A stretch of DNA of 64,000 nt from Arthrobacter terricola (GCF_004354015.1 NZ_SMRU01000013.1:62001-126000); one strand, 5' to 3'. Positions 1 to 8,142 are shown, numbered from the stretch's first letter. The notes: generated from the letters alone by a model not told the origin. Numbers and translations: made by a program.

Positions 1-1
1 C

Positions 2-193
2 CGCGTTTCGCCAGAGACCCTCCGGAAGATCGAGTCCGGCCGGGTGGCGACCCCGGCTTTTCCGACCATCGCAGCGATCGCCGATGTCCTCGGCATCTCC
101 CTCGATGAAGTGTGGGCCGAAATCAACCGGCCAATGGGCGGCACCACGCCGAGCATCCCGGATGACAGCCCTCGGGAGCGGCTGGCTTCCTAG
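2..193 (+). CDS. XRE-family HTH regulator, 3' end only
   Basis: The window opens inside a gene. The 63 residues present read as the second half of a Cro/C1-type helix-turn-helix: a recognition-helix segment with TLRKIESGR, then TIAAIADVLGISLDEVW, the usual closing helices of XRE domains. A 20-residue polar tail follows, ending in TAG at 191-193. The first part of the HTH lies outside the window, so total length and any partner domain are unknown. The family represses or activates transcription by binding palindromic operators; the target cannot be told. No effector domain fits after the HTH in this frame. Confidence 0.85.
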   Translation, partial: RVSPETLRKIESGRVATPAFPTIAAIADVLGISLDEVWAEINRPMGGTTPSIPDDSPRERLAS

Positions 194-292
194 ATCCGGA
201 CGGTGCGTCCTCCCGTTGGCAGAGCATTCAAGACTATGCTCGTGACCACGTGGGGGACGTGGGGCTCCTGCGCACCGGAAGGAGCACTTCGG

Positions 293-1372
293 ATGAGCAA
301 TTATCAGCAGCCCGATCCGCGCCCGTGGCCGCCTCCGCAGCCGGAATCCGCGGACAAGCAACGCAGCCCGTGGACGGACACCTGGCAGGGCTATCCTCCA
401 CCGGCCCAGACACCTCAACGCACCGAGCCTCTGGCCATCGCGTCTCTCATCTGCGCTGTGGTCGTCAACGTACTCGGTATCGTTTTCGGGCACATTGCCC
501 TCGCCCGCATAAGGCGCAGTGGCGACGGCGGTCGGGGGCTCGCCGTCGCGGGCTTGGTGATCGGCTACACCAGCTTCGTTATTGCCGCCTTGGCCGGCAC
601 GCTCGTCTTCGTTCTCATTGCCTCCGGAGTCACGACGAACGCGACACAATGGACCGGAACCAGTCCAAGCCGCCTCCCCGACCAGGGTCCGAGCCCAGCC
701 AACATGAACGCCAACGGCGGGATAGTCCTGGGTGCCGGCGGCAGCGTGGTTCCTGCACCGGCGTCGAACATCGACACCACGACGCTACCCTCGCCGGACC
801 CGGCCGCGCCCACGTTTGGCAACCCGAACGCACCGGGGATCCAGGCGGCACCGAAAGGACAGCCCGCCAAAGTCGTCGTGTACATCGACTTTGCCTGCCC
901 GGCATGCGCCAACTTTCACGACACTAACGGACCTGCCCTCGACTTGTTGCGCAATCAGGGAAAGATCACTCTGGAATACCGGCCGGTCAATTTCCTCGAC
1001 GACCGCTCTACCACGAGGTATTCGTCCCGGGCATCGGCGGCAGCAGCTTGTGTCGCCAACTCGCATCCGGACAAATTTGCCGCGTTCGTAGACCAGTTGT
1101 ACGCCCACCAACCGGTAGAGGGACCCGCAGGCTTAAGCAATCAACAGCTGAAATCGCTTGCATCGGGAGCCGGCGCCGATGTGGCCACGTGTATCGACGG
1201 CGGCACTTATCTCGCGTGGGCACGATACTCAGGCAGGCTGGCATTGGACAGTGGGATCAACGGAACCCCGACGGCCTACGTGGACGGCAATCGATGGGGC
1301 GACGGCACGTCCACCGGGATGAGCTTCCTCCAGTTCCTGCAGGCCGACCTCACTTCACGGGAGGTTAACTGA
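293..1372 (+). CDS. Membrane-anchored DsbA-like thioredoxin-fold protein with DUF4190
   Basis: A 359-residue protein starting at ATG 293, chosen because GGAAGGAG lies about 8 bases upstream; the frame is open back to 203 but without an RBS there. A Pro/Gln-rich cytoplasmic start is followed by two hydrophobic helices (about residues 45-110) typical of DUF4190, a Pro/Asn-rich linker, then a thioredoxin fold with YIDFACPACANFH, a CPAC redox motif, and the cis-Pro region near GINGTPTAYVDG. This arrangement matches DsbA-family oxidoreductases that act outside the membrane on secreted protein thiols. It is followed after 27 bp by a convergent VOC gene. Role as oxidase or isomerase cannot be separated from sequence alone. 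Confidence 0.8.
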   Translation: MSNYQQPDPRPWPPPQPESADKQRSPWTDTWQGYPPPAQTPQRTEPLAIASLICAVVVNVLGIVFGHIALARIRRSGDGGRGLAVAGLVIGYTSFVIAALAGTLVFVLIASGVTTNATQWTGTSPSRLPDQGPSPANMNANGGIVLGAGGSVVPAPASNIDTTTLPSPDPAAPTFGNPNAPGIQAAPKGQPAKVVVYIDFACPACANFHDTNGPALDLLRNQGKITLEYRPVNFLDDRSTTRYSSRASAAAACVANSHPDKFAAFVDQLYAHQPVEGPAGLSNQQLKSLASGAGADVATCIDGGTYLAWARYSGRLALDSGINGTPTAYVDGNRWGDGTSTGMSFLQFLQADLTSREVN

Positions 1373-1399
1373 ACAATTGCCGAGATCGCAGATCCTGAG

Positions 1400-2005
1400 C
1401 TATGCGGCCTCCCACGCGAATCCGTCGGGATCCGTGAACGGGCCGGCCGGGCTGCCGATCGCGATACGGTGCGATCCGCCGCCGTCGGGAGCTACACCCG
1501 CATCTTTGGCGAGGGCACGGCGGGCGTAAAGGCCCAACTGAACCGGGCTGGACGGCATGTTGAACTCGACGTACTTACCGAAGCTCTTTCCAACGGTGAG
1601 CCCACGGTCGACGTAGAACTTCTTGCTTGCAGTCACGTCCGCGGCCGCCATGAGGAGGACGAGTTTTTCGATCTCGCGCGTTGCTGGCCCTGTGTCCTTT
1701 TTGGCTGACGTCGCGGCTTTCCAGATCGCGCCGTCCGGAGCCTGCACCACGCCTCCGTAGCCCCACAGAGATTTCTGAACAGGCTTGAGGGTGGTGGCTC
1801 CGGCCGCTACGGCGGAGTCGATCAGGCTGCTGACCGTAGAGGGTTGCGAGACAACGAGCGAGAGGGTGTATCCGCGGAATCCGGTTGTCGGGGCGTCAGC
1901 CGCGCGTACCCGCACGAGCTCGCCCAATCCGAAAGCGGCATCATAGAAATCGGCCGCCGCCGCGGGGTCCTGTACTTCGAGGGTGACTGAATCGATGGAG
2001 GTCAT
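1400..2005 (-). CDS. VOC (glyoxalase/bleomycin resistance) family protein
   Basis: A 201-residue protein with two VOC half-domains: an N-terminal betaalphabetabetabeta unit (SIDSVTLEVQDPAAAADFYD) and a second starting near EIEKLVLLMAAADVTASKKFY, ending in DPDGFAWE, the usual VOC terminus. These cytoplasmic metalloenzymes handle small molecules (dioxygenases, isomerases, antibiotic-binding proteins). The substrate cannot be assigned. Start ATG 2005 is preceded by AAGGACATGTC, a good RBS. It stands alone, convergent with the DsbA-like gene. Confidence 0.8.
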   Translation of the reverse strand: MTSIDSVTLEVQDPAAAADFYDAAFGLGELVRVRAADAPTTGFRGYTLSLVVSQPSTVSSLIDSAVAAGATTLKPVQKSLWGYGGVVQAPDGAIWKAATSAKKDTGPATREIEKLVLLMAAADVTASKKFYVDRGLTVGKSFGKYVEFNMPSSPVQLGLYARRALAKDAGVAPDGGGSHRIAIGSPAGPFTDPDGFAWEAA

Positions 2006-2202
2006 GACATGTCCTTCAATAGGTTTGGATAGGTTTCGTACTTTTGACTCTAGGCACGGGGCGCTTTGATCGCTTCTCCGATCCTGACCGATCCATTCCC
2101 TCCTTGAATTGCCAGGCGTAAGGTTCTGCCACAGCGTCGAAGGGAGGTGCGAGCCGCAGATGGCTGGCGGCCGGAGGCGGGCCTGCCGTGGTTGACGGGG
2201 AA

Positions 2203-2520
2203 CTACTCCGCGCTCATCGAGGGTGTGGGCGTTGATGCCGAGTTTGTTGCGGGGTGCGTGGCCGGGCGGTGAAGGTCGGAGACCGCATCTGCCTTCACCC
2301 AGCTGTTGACAAGGAAGAAATCAACGACGGCGTCGGCACTTACGACGGCGAGGAAAATCCATCCGGGCGCCCCCGACACAAAGATCCAGATTCCGACTCC
2401 CATAATGGCCGCGGCCATCCCATAGTTGTAAGCGCGTCGTCGCGGGGTTGCCCTTCGCACGTCACCCAGTTCACGCAGATACTTCAGGACGATAATCCCT
2501 CCTCTGCGTTCCACGAGCAT
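2203..2520 (-). CDS. Small two-helix membrane protein, paralogue A (copy 1)
   Basis: A 105-residue protein of unknown function. A basic N-terminus (LKYLRELGDVRRATPRRRAYNYG) is followed by two hydrophobic helices (about residues 34-70) and a polar Pro/Thr-rich tail. It is clearly paralogous to the protein at 17842-18120: both have LKY...(A/V)RRAT..RR.YNY.MAA, GAPGWIFLAV and DFFLVNSWVK in the same order. ATG 2520 is the only ATG start; an AGAGGAGGG stretch lies inside the first ten codons, so a non-ATG start nearer the conserved LKY is possible. It lies downstream of paralogue B on the same strand, with a 54-bp element (2581-2634) between them. Confidence 0.65.
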   Translation of the reverse strand: MLVERRGGIIVLKYLRELGDVRRATPRRRAYNYGMAAAIMGVGIWIFVSGAPGWIFLAVVSADAVVDFFLVNSWVKADAVSDLHRPATHPATNSASTPTPSMSAE

Positions 2521-2580
2521 GCAAAGTGTGCGTGCACGGAAGGCTACAGAGGGAATTACTGCCGGGGTTTTCGAAACCTC

Positions 2581-2634
2581 GAATTAGGTGCTGGATAAGG
2601 CCAATTTGAGTGGTGGTTACGCGCTTGATGAGTG
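2581..2634. repeat. 54-bp element, copy 1
   Basis: This stretch matches 18362-18415 at about 44 of 54 positions by hand count, with identical ends (GAATTAGGTG and GCGCTTGATGAGTG) and a conserved middle (TTGAGTGG). Both copies lie upstream of the two paralogous A genes and have the same orientation relative to them. It may be a promoter/operator, a small RNA or the end of a mobile element. No coding role is seen. Confidence 0.6.
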
Positions 2635-2649
2635 CTCAGGGCACAAGGA

Positions 2650-3093
2650 CTACCCAACATTTCCTTCTTCTGGCGTTGGGTCCGATTGCGTAGCCGACCG
2701 GTGAGGAGCCTGCAACGCCAGACTGCCAACAAGCGCTGCGACGCCGGACGGAAGCAAATGCGCCCAAAATGGCCAGGTCGAATCGGAAGCCAAAACGATA
2801 AGGATCGCCAACGTGATGGCTCCGGTGATTCCCGCAGCAACGACTCTTTCCATGTCGTGTGGAACTCTGATGACCTGAGCAATTCCGAGGATCAAGGCGG
2901 CGTTGACGAAGCCCACGGCAGTGCCAAACAGCGCTCCGCCAAGCCCGGCAAGGACCAGCAAACCGGGTTCGCTGGTACCGCTGAAGAAGAGAACCCCTAA
3001 CGCGTAAATGCAGCCGAACGCTGCCCCGAGGAATACTCCCCTGGTGAGTGACTGTTCAACGCTGACCGCGATGCACGCCGAGTTCCAAGTCAA
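2650..3093 (-). CDS. Four-helix membrane protein, paralogue B (copy 1)
   Basis: A 147-residue protein with about four hydrophobic helices and a short acidic tail; function unknown. It aligns along its length with the protein at 17290-17724: RGVFLGAAFGCIY against RGLIFGAGFGCTY, GLLVLAGLGGALFG against GLLVFGGLGGAFVG, and a matching WP.W segment near the end. The start is uncertain: ATG 3093 overlaps the chorismate mutase gene by 38 bp and adds about 11 residues not found in the paralogue, but no other start precedes the conserved block. Gene A copy 1 follows it on the same strand. Confidence 0.65.
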   Translation of the reverse strand: MTWNSACIAVSVEQSLTRGVFLGAAFGCIYALGVLFFSGTSEPGLLVLAGLGGALFGTAVGFVNAALILGIAQVIRVPHDMERVVAAGITGAITLAILIVLASDSTWPFWAHLLPSGVAALVGSLALQAPHRSATQSDPTPEEGNVG

Positions 3094-3346
3094 TGAATCC
3101 TGCGATCAATGCGCGATACGCAGCCTCAACGACATCTGCTGAAGCGCTCGCTTCTTCAGCGAGGGCTCGGACCTTGAAGATCACTCTCTCCACGCGGTCC
3201 GGAGCTTTGACTGCGTCCTCGTCCTGGCCCTTCTTGATCCTGCCTGCCTGAATCACCCATTTCTGGCGCTCAGCAATCAGCGCGACGATCCGACGATCCA
3301 GCTCGTCAATTTCGTTCCTAATAGTTTCAATTTCGAGATCAGCCAT
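3056..3346 (-). CDS. Chorismate mutase, AroQ class
   Basis: A 96-residue protein, the normal length for a stand-alone AroQ-type chorismate mutase, which turns chorismate into prephenate in phenylalanine/tyrosine synthesis in the cytoplasm. The sequence shows the first long helix with IRNEIDELDRRIVALIAER, then GRIKK and DRVERVI, where the active-site Arg, Lys and Arg/Glu of the family are expected; a third helix ends in AGFIDLELG. No shikimate-pathway genes are adjacent. Its 3' end overlaps the start of paralogue B, so the two may be translated together. No strong RBS is seen before ATG 3346. Confidence 0.85.
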   Translation of the reverse strand: MADLEIETIRNEIDELDRRIVALIAERQKWVIQAGRIKKGQDEDAVKAPDRVERVIFKVRALAEEASASADVVEAAYRALIAGFIDLELGVHRGQR

Positions 3347-3489
3347 GAGGAAATACTAAAACGTCTTGAATTTACCCGCAGGTCTAGGCGACAGGAGGGT
3401 GACACCTACCCGATCTCGCAAGGGCTGCCACGATGGGCGAAAATGTCCGGGCCGCACTCTAGAATGCACAGAAGCAAGCCCCCACCGCG

Positions 3490-3722
3490 GTGAAGGACCT
3501 GATGGACTACTACGCAATCAGTTCGCTGCGTGACAACCACGCAGGTTGGTCATTGCTGCGAGCGCAAAACGCCCCTCTGGCTTCATGGCGGCTTTTACTG
3601 GCCCGAATCAGCGCAATATTCCGCGCCAGCAGCTCATCGACATCCTGGATGACGTGCTTTTCGGACTGCGGGACTCCCTCGGCGAGGACTCCAGTCGCGG
3701 GTGCATCACGACGCAATCCTAG
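3490..3722 (+). pseudogene. Frameshifted N-terminal fragment of a DUF3375/JetA-like protein
   Basis: From ATG 3490 one frame reads MDYYAISSLRDN then GWSLLRAQNAPL. Near 3570-3580 the similarity moves to another frame and continues GFMAAFTGPNQRNIPRQQ, then LIDILDDVLFGLRDSLGED, to a stop at 3720-3722. Read together, this has the order of the DUF3375 N-terminus: a leucine-rich 'WxLLRA..APL' helix, a hydrophobic helix, an 'N.R.....L...LDD.L..LR..LGED' stretch. DUF3375 is JetA, the MukF-like kleisin of Wadjet anti-plasmid systems. Only about 75 of several hundred residues remain, and no jetB, jetC or jetD lies in the window. The family call is from memory of the motif, so moderate confidence. Confidence 0.5.
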
Positions 3723-3813
3723 CTGTCACCACCGACAACCAATCGAGCACCCAAGAACACCGGAACCTCTCGCGTAATTCGCCCCCCCAAAGTCCCACCT
3801 TGTCCAACAAGCC

Positions 3814-3829
3814 CGTACAACTTGCTACG
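3814..3829. promoter_or_regulatory. Candidate operator upstream of the GntR gene
   Basis: CGTACAACTTGCTACG has inverted CGTA...TACG arms (8-bp spacer) and lies 38-53 bp upstream of the GntR start. It shares TACAAC with two sites in the divergent promoter at 7195-7234, as expected if one regulator binds all three and controls itself. Confidence 0.4.
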
Positions 3830-3866
3830 CTGGATTTCTCCCCAAGACCGCAAAGCGAGGCATATC

Positions 3867-4649
3867 GTGCACGAGGACGCCGTCCGGTTCCTGTCCCAGC
3901 CGGTGGAGGCCCAGCCCGGCTCACCGCTTCGGGTGGTCGTTTACTCACGGATCGCCGAAGCCATCCGCAACAACTTGCTGCACCCCGGCTCCATGCTTCC
4001 CACCGAAACGGAGCTCGGCACGGACATGAAGGTCAGCCGCACGGTGGTCCGCGAAGCGCTGATGCTGCTCGAGGAGGACGGCCTCATCCGGGCGCGGCGC
4101 GGCGTCGGGCGTTTCGTCTCGGATACCCTCCCCCGCATCGGCATCGAACGCATCCGACCCTTCGAGGAAGTTCTCGGCGGTCCCGGGAAAAAACTGGAAA
4201 TCAAACGCACCCAGGTCGTGAAGCAACCGGCGTCCGAATTCTCGGCCCCTGGTGTCGGCGTCAACCCCGGGGAGGATTGCTGGCTCTGGGAGTCGGTCCT
4301 GATCAGGGACGGCGAGCCGATCGCGCAATTGCAGGAGAACATCTCCGCCCTCCCGGTCAGCTTCGCCGGCGGTCCCGCCGCGCCGTTGGAAATCGACGAC
4401 GACGGCGGCACCACCTTGCTTGCCGCGCTCAACAAAGCGGCGGGCCGCAGTTTGGGGCCGGGTGAGTGCCAAATCGGCCTGAGCCAGGTAGGCCCGAGCC
4501 GCGCCAAGTTGTTGGACCTGCGCGCCTCGGACCCCGTCCTCGTCCTGACCCAGTACGTCCGGCACGCAAACCGGCCCTTCTACCTGGCCAAATGCCTCAT
4601 CGCCGACCGCGCCGGTCACCTCTCGGTGATGCAGACGCTCCAGTCCTGA
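3867..4649 (+). CDS. GntR/HutC-family transcriptional regulator
   Basis: About 260 residues from GTG 3867, chosen because GCGAGG lies 6 bases upstream; the frame also opens at TTG 3822 without an RBS. The N-terminal winged helix-turn-helix has the family pattern: RIAEAIRNNLLHPGSMLPTE, VSRTVVREALMLLEEDGLI, then the RRGVGRFV wing. The C-terminal half (about residues 90-255) is a UTRA ligand-binding domain with WLWESVLIRDGEPIA and an LTQYVRHANRPFYLAKC stretch. HutC-type repressors release DNA when they bind a pathway metabolite. It is convergent with the nucleoside hydrolase (13 bp between stops), so it most likely controls the adjoining nucleoside cluster. Confidence 0.85.
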   Translation: MHEDAVRFLSQPVEAQPGSPLRVVVYSRIAEAIRNNLLHPGSMLPTETELGTDMKVSRTVVREALMLLEEDGLIRARRGVGRFVSDTLPRIGIERIRPFEEVLGGPGKKLEIKRTQVVKQPASEFSAPGVGVNPGEDCWLWESVLIRDGEPIAQLQENISALPVSFAGGPAAPLEIDDDGGTTLLAALNKAAGRSLGPGECQIGLSQVGPSRAKLLDLRASDPVLVLTQYVRHANRPFYLAKCLIADRAGHLSVMQTLQS

Positions 4650-4662
4650 GCACCCAAAGCCG

Positions 4663-5676
4663 TCAGGCGACAGTCGCAGCCAACCCGAGCTCCGCCGTCG
4701 TACTTTCTGCCGAAAACGACAGCAGCGTCTCCACCAGGTGCGGGGCGAAGTCGTCGGTGAGGGATAGTACAACGCGGCAGCGCGCGCCGGGTTGCTCCGG
4801 GTAGTCCATGTACAGTCCGCGCAGTTCGCAGATGGTTTGGCCGCGGCCGGGACCGGAACTGGTGTCGACTTCGACGCGCACCACCGGTGCGACCGCCGCG
4901 GAAACGGCACCGACGGCGAGCGCCGCGGCAAGGGGGTCGTGCATGGCGGAGCACGCGCGGCCGTAAATGCCTTCATAGAAGCGGAAGTAATAGCCGAGCA
5001 TCTCCCCCAGCGCTAGCGGCACGGCCTCCGTCGAAGCGAGCAGTTCTTGCCTGTGGCTCTCCTCCAGGACGTTGGCCATGGTGACGTCGAGCGGCACGAG
5101 GGTGATCTTCCAGTCCGCGGATAGCACGACAGCGGCCGCTTCGGGGTCGTTGGCGATGTTCGCCTCGGCCACGCGGGTGATGTTTCCGGGGGCCAAGGCA
5201 GCCCCGCCCATGATAGTGATCTCGTCCACAAGCTGCGGCAGTTCGGGGTCGAGGCGCAGGGCTTCGGCAATGTTTGTCAAAGGCCCGATGGCGAGGACCT
5301 TGAGCGTGCCGGGGTGCTCGTGCGCGAGCCGGACCAGCATCTCCGGTGCGGTTTCGGGCGCAAGTGCGGCAGCCGCCGTCGTGAGCGAAACCTCTCCGAT
5401 TCCGTTAGTGCCGTGTACGTGCGGCGCTCCGCCTTGGAAGGATCCGGCGAGGGGATCGTGGGAGCCGAGCGCGACGGGGATGTGCGCGTGACCGGCGAGT
5501 TGGAGGAGGTCGAGCGTGTTGCGGGCCCCGACGGCGGCGCTGACGTTACCGCTGACGCTGCCGATTCCGCGCACGTCGGCATGTGGCGAGGCGAGCAGGT
5601 AGGCGAGGGCGAGGGCGTCGTCGATTCCGGTATCGCAGTCGAGGTAGAACGGGGCGGGCGTGGTCATGGTTCTCAT
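4663..5676 (-). CDS. Inosine/uridine-preferring nucleoside hydrolase
   Basis: About 337 residues. The protein starts with FYLDCDTGIDDALALAYLL, the DTDxGxDDA calcium/ribose-binding motif of nucleoside hydrolases, and contains IMGGAALAPGNITRVAEAN with NDPEAA after it, and HDPLAAALAV near the end, all family signatures. The enzyme splits the N-glycosidic bond of nucleosides to free base and ribose in the cytoplasm. Start is ATG 5676 or, 9 bases later, ATG 5667 (GAGAACC precedes it); neither has a strong RBS. It lies 17-26 bp downstream of the MFS gene on the same strand, so nucleosides imported by that transporter are the likely substrate. Confidence 0.9.
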   Translation of the reverse strand: MRTMTTPAPFYLDCDTGIDDALALAYLLASPHADVRGIGSVSGNVSAAVGARNTLDLLQLAGHAHIPVALGSHDPLAGSFQGGAPHVHGTNGIGEVSLTTAAAALAPETAPEMLVRLAHEHPGTLKVLAIGPLTNIAEALRLDPELPQLVDEITIMGGAALAPGNITRVAEANIANDPEAAAVVLSADWKITLVPLDVTMANVLEESHRQELLASTEAVPLALGEMLGYYFRFYEGIYGRACSAMHDPLAAALAVGAVSAAVAPVVRVEVDTSSGPGRGQTICELRGLYMDYPEQPGARCRVVLSLTDDFAPHLVETLLSFSAESTTAELGLAATVA

Positions 5677-5693
5677 TTCGGTTGGTGGAGGGA

Positions 5694-7142
5694 TTAGAGG
5701 GTTTCGCCCTTGGGGGCGGCGACGAAGAGGCTGACGATGAACGCGACGGCGGTGATCGCCACTGAGATCCAGAGGGCGGTGGCGTAACCGACTGAGGTCG
5801 CTTGGGCGGCGAACGGCGCAACGATCACGACGCCGAGACTCGCCCCGATGCCGAAGCCCGCACCGTTGATGCCGGGCAGGGCAGCCGGTGCCTCCTTCGG
5901 CGAGAGGAGCACCGAGAGTCCATTGATGGCGGTGAGGAAGAAGCCGTTGTAGAAGATGCCGAGGGACGCGACGGCGACCATCACCGCGATCTGGTTGCTT
6001 GAGAAGGTGGCTGCGACGATTGCGCTGAGAAGGCTGAGTGCGGTGCCGGCGCGGAGGGTCTTGATCCAGCCGCGGCGGTCGGCGAGCCAGCCGGCGAGCG
6101 GGGCGGCGAAGACGCCGATGAGGGCCGCCGGGGTGAGGAACAGGAGGGCGGAGAGCGATGCGCTGAGTCCGAAGCCATCGTGGGTGTCCTGGCTGAGCAG
6201 CACCACGGTGAAGTTGATGATGGCGAAGATGCCCGCGAGGGTGAGGACCGTGGTGGCGATGACAGGCCAGACCTGCCGGGAGCGCAGATGGTGGACGGCG
6301 ATGAGCGGGTTGCGGCGTCGCTTCTCGATCATCCAGAAGGCAACGAAGGATGCGACCGTGCCGGCGAGCAGGGCGAGGGTGCTCGGAGCGGCCCATCCGG
6401 CGGCTGAACCGTCGGACACGAAGTAGGTGATGAAGACGAGGAATACCGAGAGCGAACCTGCGCCCCACCAGTCCATCGCGCCACGGATACCCTGCGGTTT
6501 GCCCTTGGGAACGGTCTTGAGGATGCAGCCCGCGGCGATGATCGTGAGCACCAGTACAACGACGAAGATGGAGCGGAAGCCGAGCGTCTCGGACATCAGG
6601 CCGCCGAAGTAGCCGTCGACGCCACCGATTCCGCCGTTGATCGCGGCGATGATGCCGACGGAGGTACCGAAGACGCTCGGCTGGAGGTTTTCGCTGAGCA
6701 CGATGTAGGCGAGGGCGAAGACCGCGCTCGATACACCCTGGAGGAAACGTCCCGCGATAAGGACGGGCAGGGTGGGTGCCGCGATGCAGAGAATGGTGCC
6801 GACGGCCATGATCCCGAGCACGAGCAGCAGTGCGGTGCGGCGGCCGATGAAGTCGCTCCACCTGCCGATCACGGGACCCGCGATGGCGCCTGCGAGGAAG
6901 AACATGGACTGGACCGGGGCGGCACTGTCGGCGCCCAGGCCGAAGCTCGCGGCGATGTGCGGGAGAGCCGGGGTGACCATGCTGGCGTTGAGCTGGAAGG
7001 ACAGCACGCCGAGGAGCAGTGCGGAGATGAGCATCGCGGCGCGGCGGCCGCCGAGCTTGCTTTCGGCTGATTCGCCGGTGACCGCGGGATCGCCGACGAC
7101 GGCGGATGGCGGCGTTGTTGTGACGCTTGCTGGGGTGTTCAC
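5694..7142 (-). CDS. MFS transporter of the nucleoside cluster (14-TM DHA2-like)
   Basis: 482 residues from GTG 7142, chosen for AGGAG seven bases upstream; a longer frame to 7223 has no RBS. After a 40-residue polar lead come many hydrophobic helices; motif A (GRWSDFIGRRTALL) lies between TM2 and TM3. A short cytoplasmic loop with MIEKRRRNPLIAVHHL sits between the halves, as in DHA2 transporters. The family moves small molecules with proton antiport; drug export is common, but the gene shares a transcript with nucleoside hydrolase and is divergent from ribokinase, which suggests nucleoside or ribose movement. Candidate operators lie in the divergent region. Confidence 0.85.
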   Translation of the reverse strand: MNTPASVTTTPPSAVVGDPAVTGESAESKLGGRRAAMLISALLLGVLSFQLNASMVTPALPHIAASFGLGADSAAPVQSMFFLAGAIAGPVIGRWSDFIGRRTALLLVLGIMAVGTILCIAAPTLPVLIAGRFLQGVSSAVFALAYIVLSENLQPSVFGTSVGIIAAINGGIGGVDGYFGGLMSETLGFRSIFVVVLVLTIIAAGCILKTVPKGKPQGIRGAMDWWGAGSLSVFLVFITYFVSDGSAAGWAAPSTLALLAGTVASFVAFWMIEKRRRNPLIAVHHLRSRQVWPVIATTVLTLAGIFAIINFTVVLLSQDTHDGFGLSASLSALLFLTPAALIGVFAAPLAGWLADRRGWIKTLRAGTALSLLSAIVAATFSSNQIAVMVAVASLGIFYNGFFLTAINGLSVLLSPKEAPAALPGINGAGFGIGASLGVVIVAPFAAQATSVGYATALWISVAITAVAFIVSLFVAAPKGETL

Positions 7143-7194
7143 ATCAAACTCCTTTGTTCTGCAGGCACGTCCTGCCGTTGGGATGTGAGTTGTT

Positions 7195-7234
7195 ATACAA
7201 CCATGTATGACGCACAAGTACAACCATCCCGTAC
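7195..7234. promoter_or_regulatory. Paired candidate operators between the MFS gene and ribokinase
   Basis: ATACAACCATGTAT (7195-7208) is an exact inverted repeat of ATACA around four bases. GTACAACCATCCCGTAC (7218-7234) repeats the TACAACCAT core 23 bp further on. Both sit between two divergent genes of the nucleoside cluster and resemble the site at 3814-3829 before the GntR gene. That they bind the GntR protein is an inference. Confidence 0.5.
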
Positions 7235-7272
7235 ACTATTTCCTCATCAGCCCTCTTTCGTTAGGACTTCCC

Positions 7273-8142
7273 ATGAGCACTCGACTTCCTGCCGTCACCG
7301 TGGTCGGCAGCATCAACCTCGACATCATCGCCACCGCAGACAGGCTTCCGACCGCCGGGGAAACCATCGGCAGCGGCGTTCTCAGCCAGCAACCTGGCGG
7401 CAAGGGAGCGAACCAGGCGGTCGCTGCCGCGCGGCTTGGTGGAACTGCCCGGATGATCGGGGCCGTTGGCTCTGATTCCCAAGGTGGCGTGATGCTCTCG
7501 GCGCTGTCGTCTGCGGGCGTGGATGTTTCGGACGTTGCGGTGCTGGATGGCGCCGCGACCGGAACCGCGCTGATCGTGGTGGATCACGACGGCGAGAACC
7601 AGATCGTCGTGTGCCCCGGGGCGAACTCGGGGTTTGCCTTGGATGGCATTTCTTTTGCTCCTGAGGAGACCGTGCTCTGCCAGCTCGAGGTCGGGCTGCC
7701 CGTGGTGCTGGAGGTTGCGCGTCGCGCTACGGGATTCTTCGTGCTGAACGCGGCGCCTGCAATGGATTTGCCGGCGGAACTGTTGGAGCGCTGCGACTTG
7801 GTGATCGTCAATGAGACCGAGTACGAGCTGATCACTTCTTTGACTGGCGCGAAGTTGGTGGCGGTGACTTATGGTGCTGCCGGCTCGGCGATGTTTGAGC
7901 ACGGAGTGCGGGTTGCTGAGGCGCATTCGGTTTCAGTGACCGTGGCGAATACGATCGGCGCGGGAGATGCGTTCTGCGCTGGTTTGGTGTTGGCGCTGCG
8001 GTCGGGGCTTTCTTATGGGGATGCGCTGGCTGTGGCCAATCTGGTCGGCGCCGATGCCGTGGCGGATCCGTCGTCCCAACCGGCATTGGGTTCGCTGGAT
8101 TCGTATGTTGCTCGTGTGGTTTCGGCTGGGGTTGGGCTGTGA
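7273..8142 (+). CDS. Ribokinase (PfkB family)
   Basis: 289 residues from ATG 7273 (RBS-like AGGA upstream). The PfkB signatures are clear: GSINLDIIATADRLPTAGET at the N-terminus, QPGGKGANQAVAAARLG (sugar-binding motif) and NTIGAGDAFCAGLVLAL, which holds the anion hole and catalytic Asp. It phosphorylates ribose at O5 with ATP in the cytoplasm, the step that follows nucleoside hydrolysis. It is slightly shorter than typical ribokinases (about 300-310), with a compact segment after the VNETEYE motif. The stop overlaps the next gene by 4 bp, showing translational coupling. It is divergent from the MFS gene. Confidence 0.9.
   Translation: MSTRLPAVTVVGSINLDIIATADRLPTAGETIGSGVLSQQPGGKGANQAVAAARLGGTARMIGAVGSDSQGGVMLSALSSAGVDVSDVAVLDGAATGTALIVVDHDGENQIVVCPGANSGFALDGISFAPEETVLCQLEVGLPVVLEVARRATGFFVLNAAPAMDLPAELLERCDLVIVNETEYELITSLTGAKLVAVTYGAAGSAMFEHGVRVAEAHSVSVTVANTIGAGDAFCAGLVLALRSGLSYGDALAVANLVGADAVADPSSQPALGSLDSYVARVVSAGVGL

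Noticed and set aside
5668..6861. A minus-strand reading frame continuous with the nucleoside hydrolase that would make a 732-residue protein
   Set aside because: It lies within the MFS gene in another frame, is Arg/His/Pro-rich as GC-rich shadows are, and the hydrolase motifs begin only after 5676.
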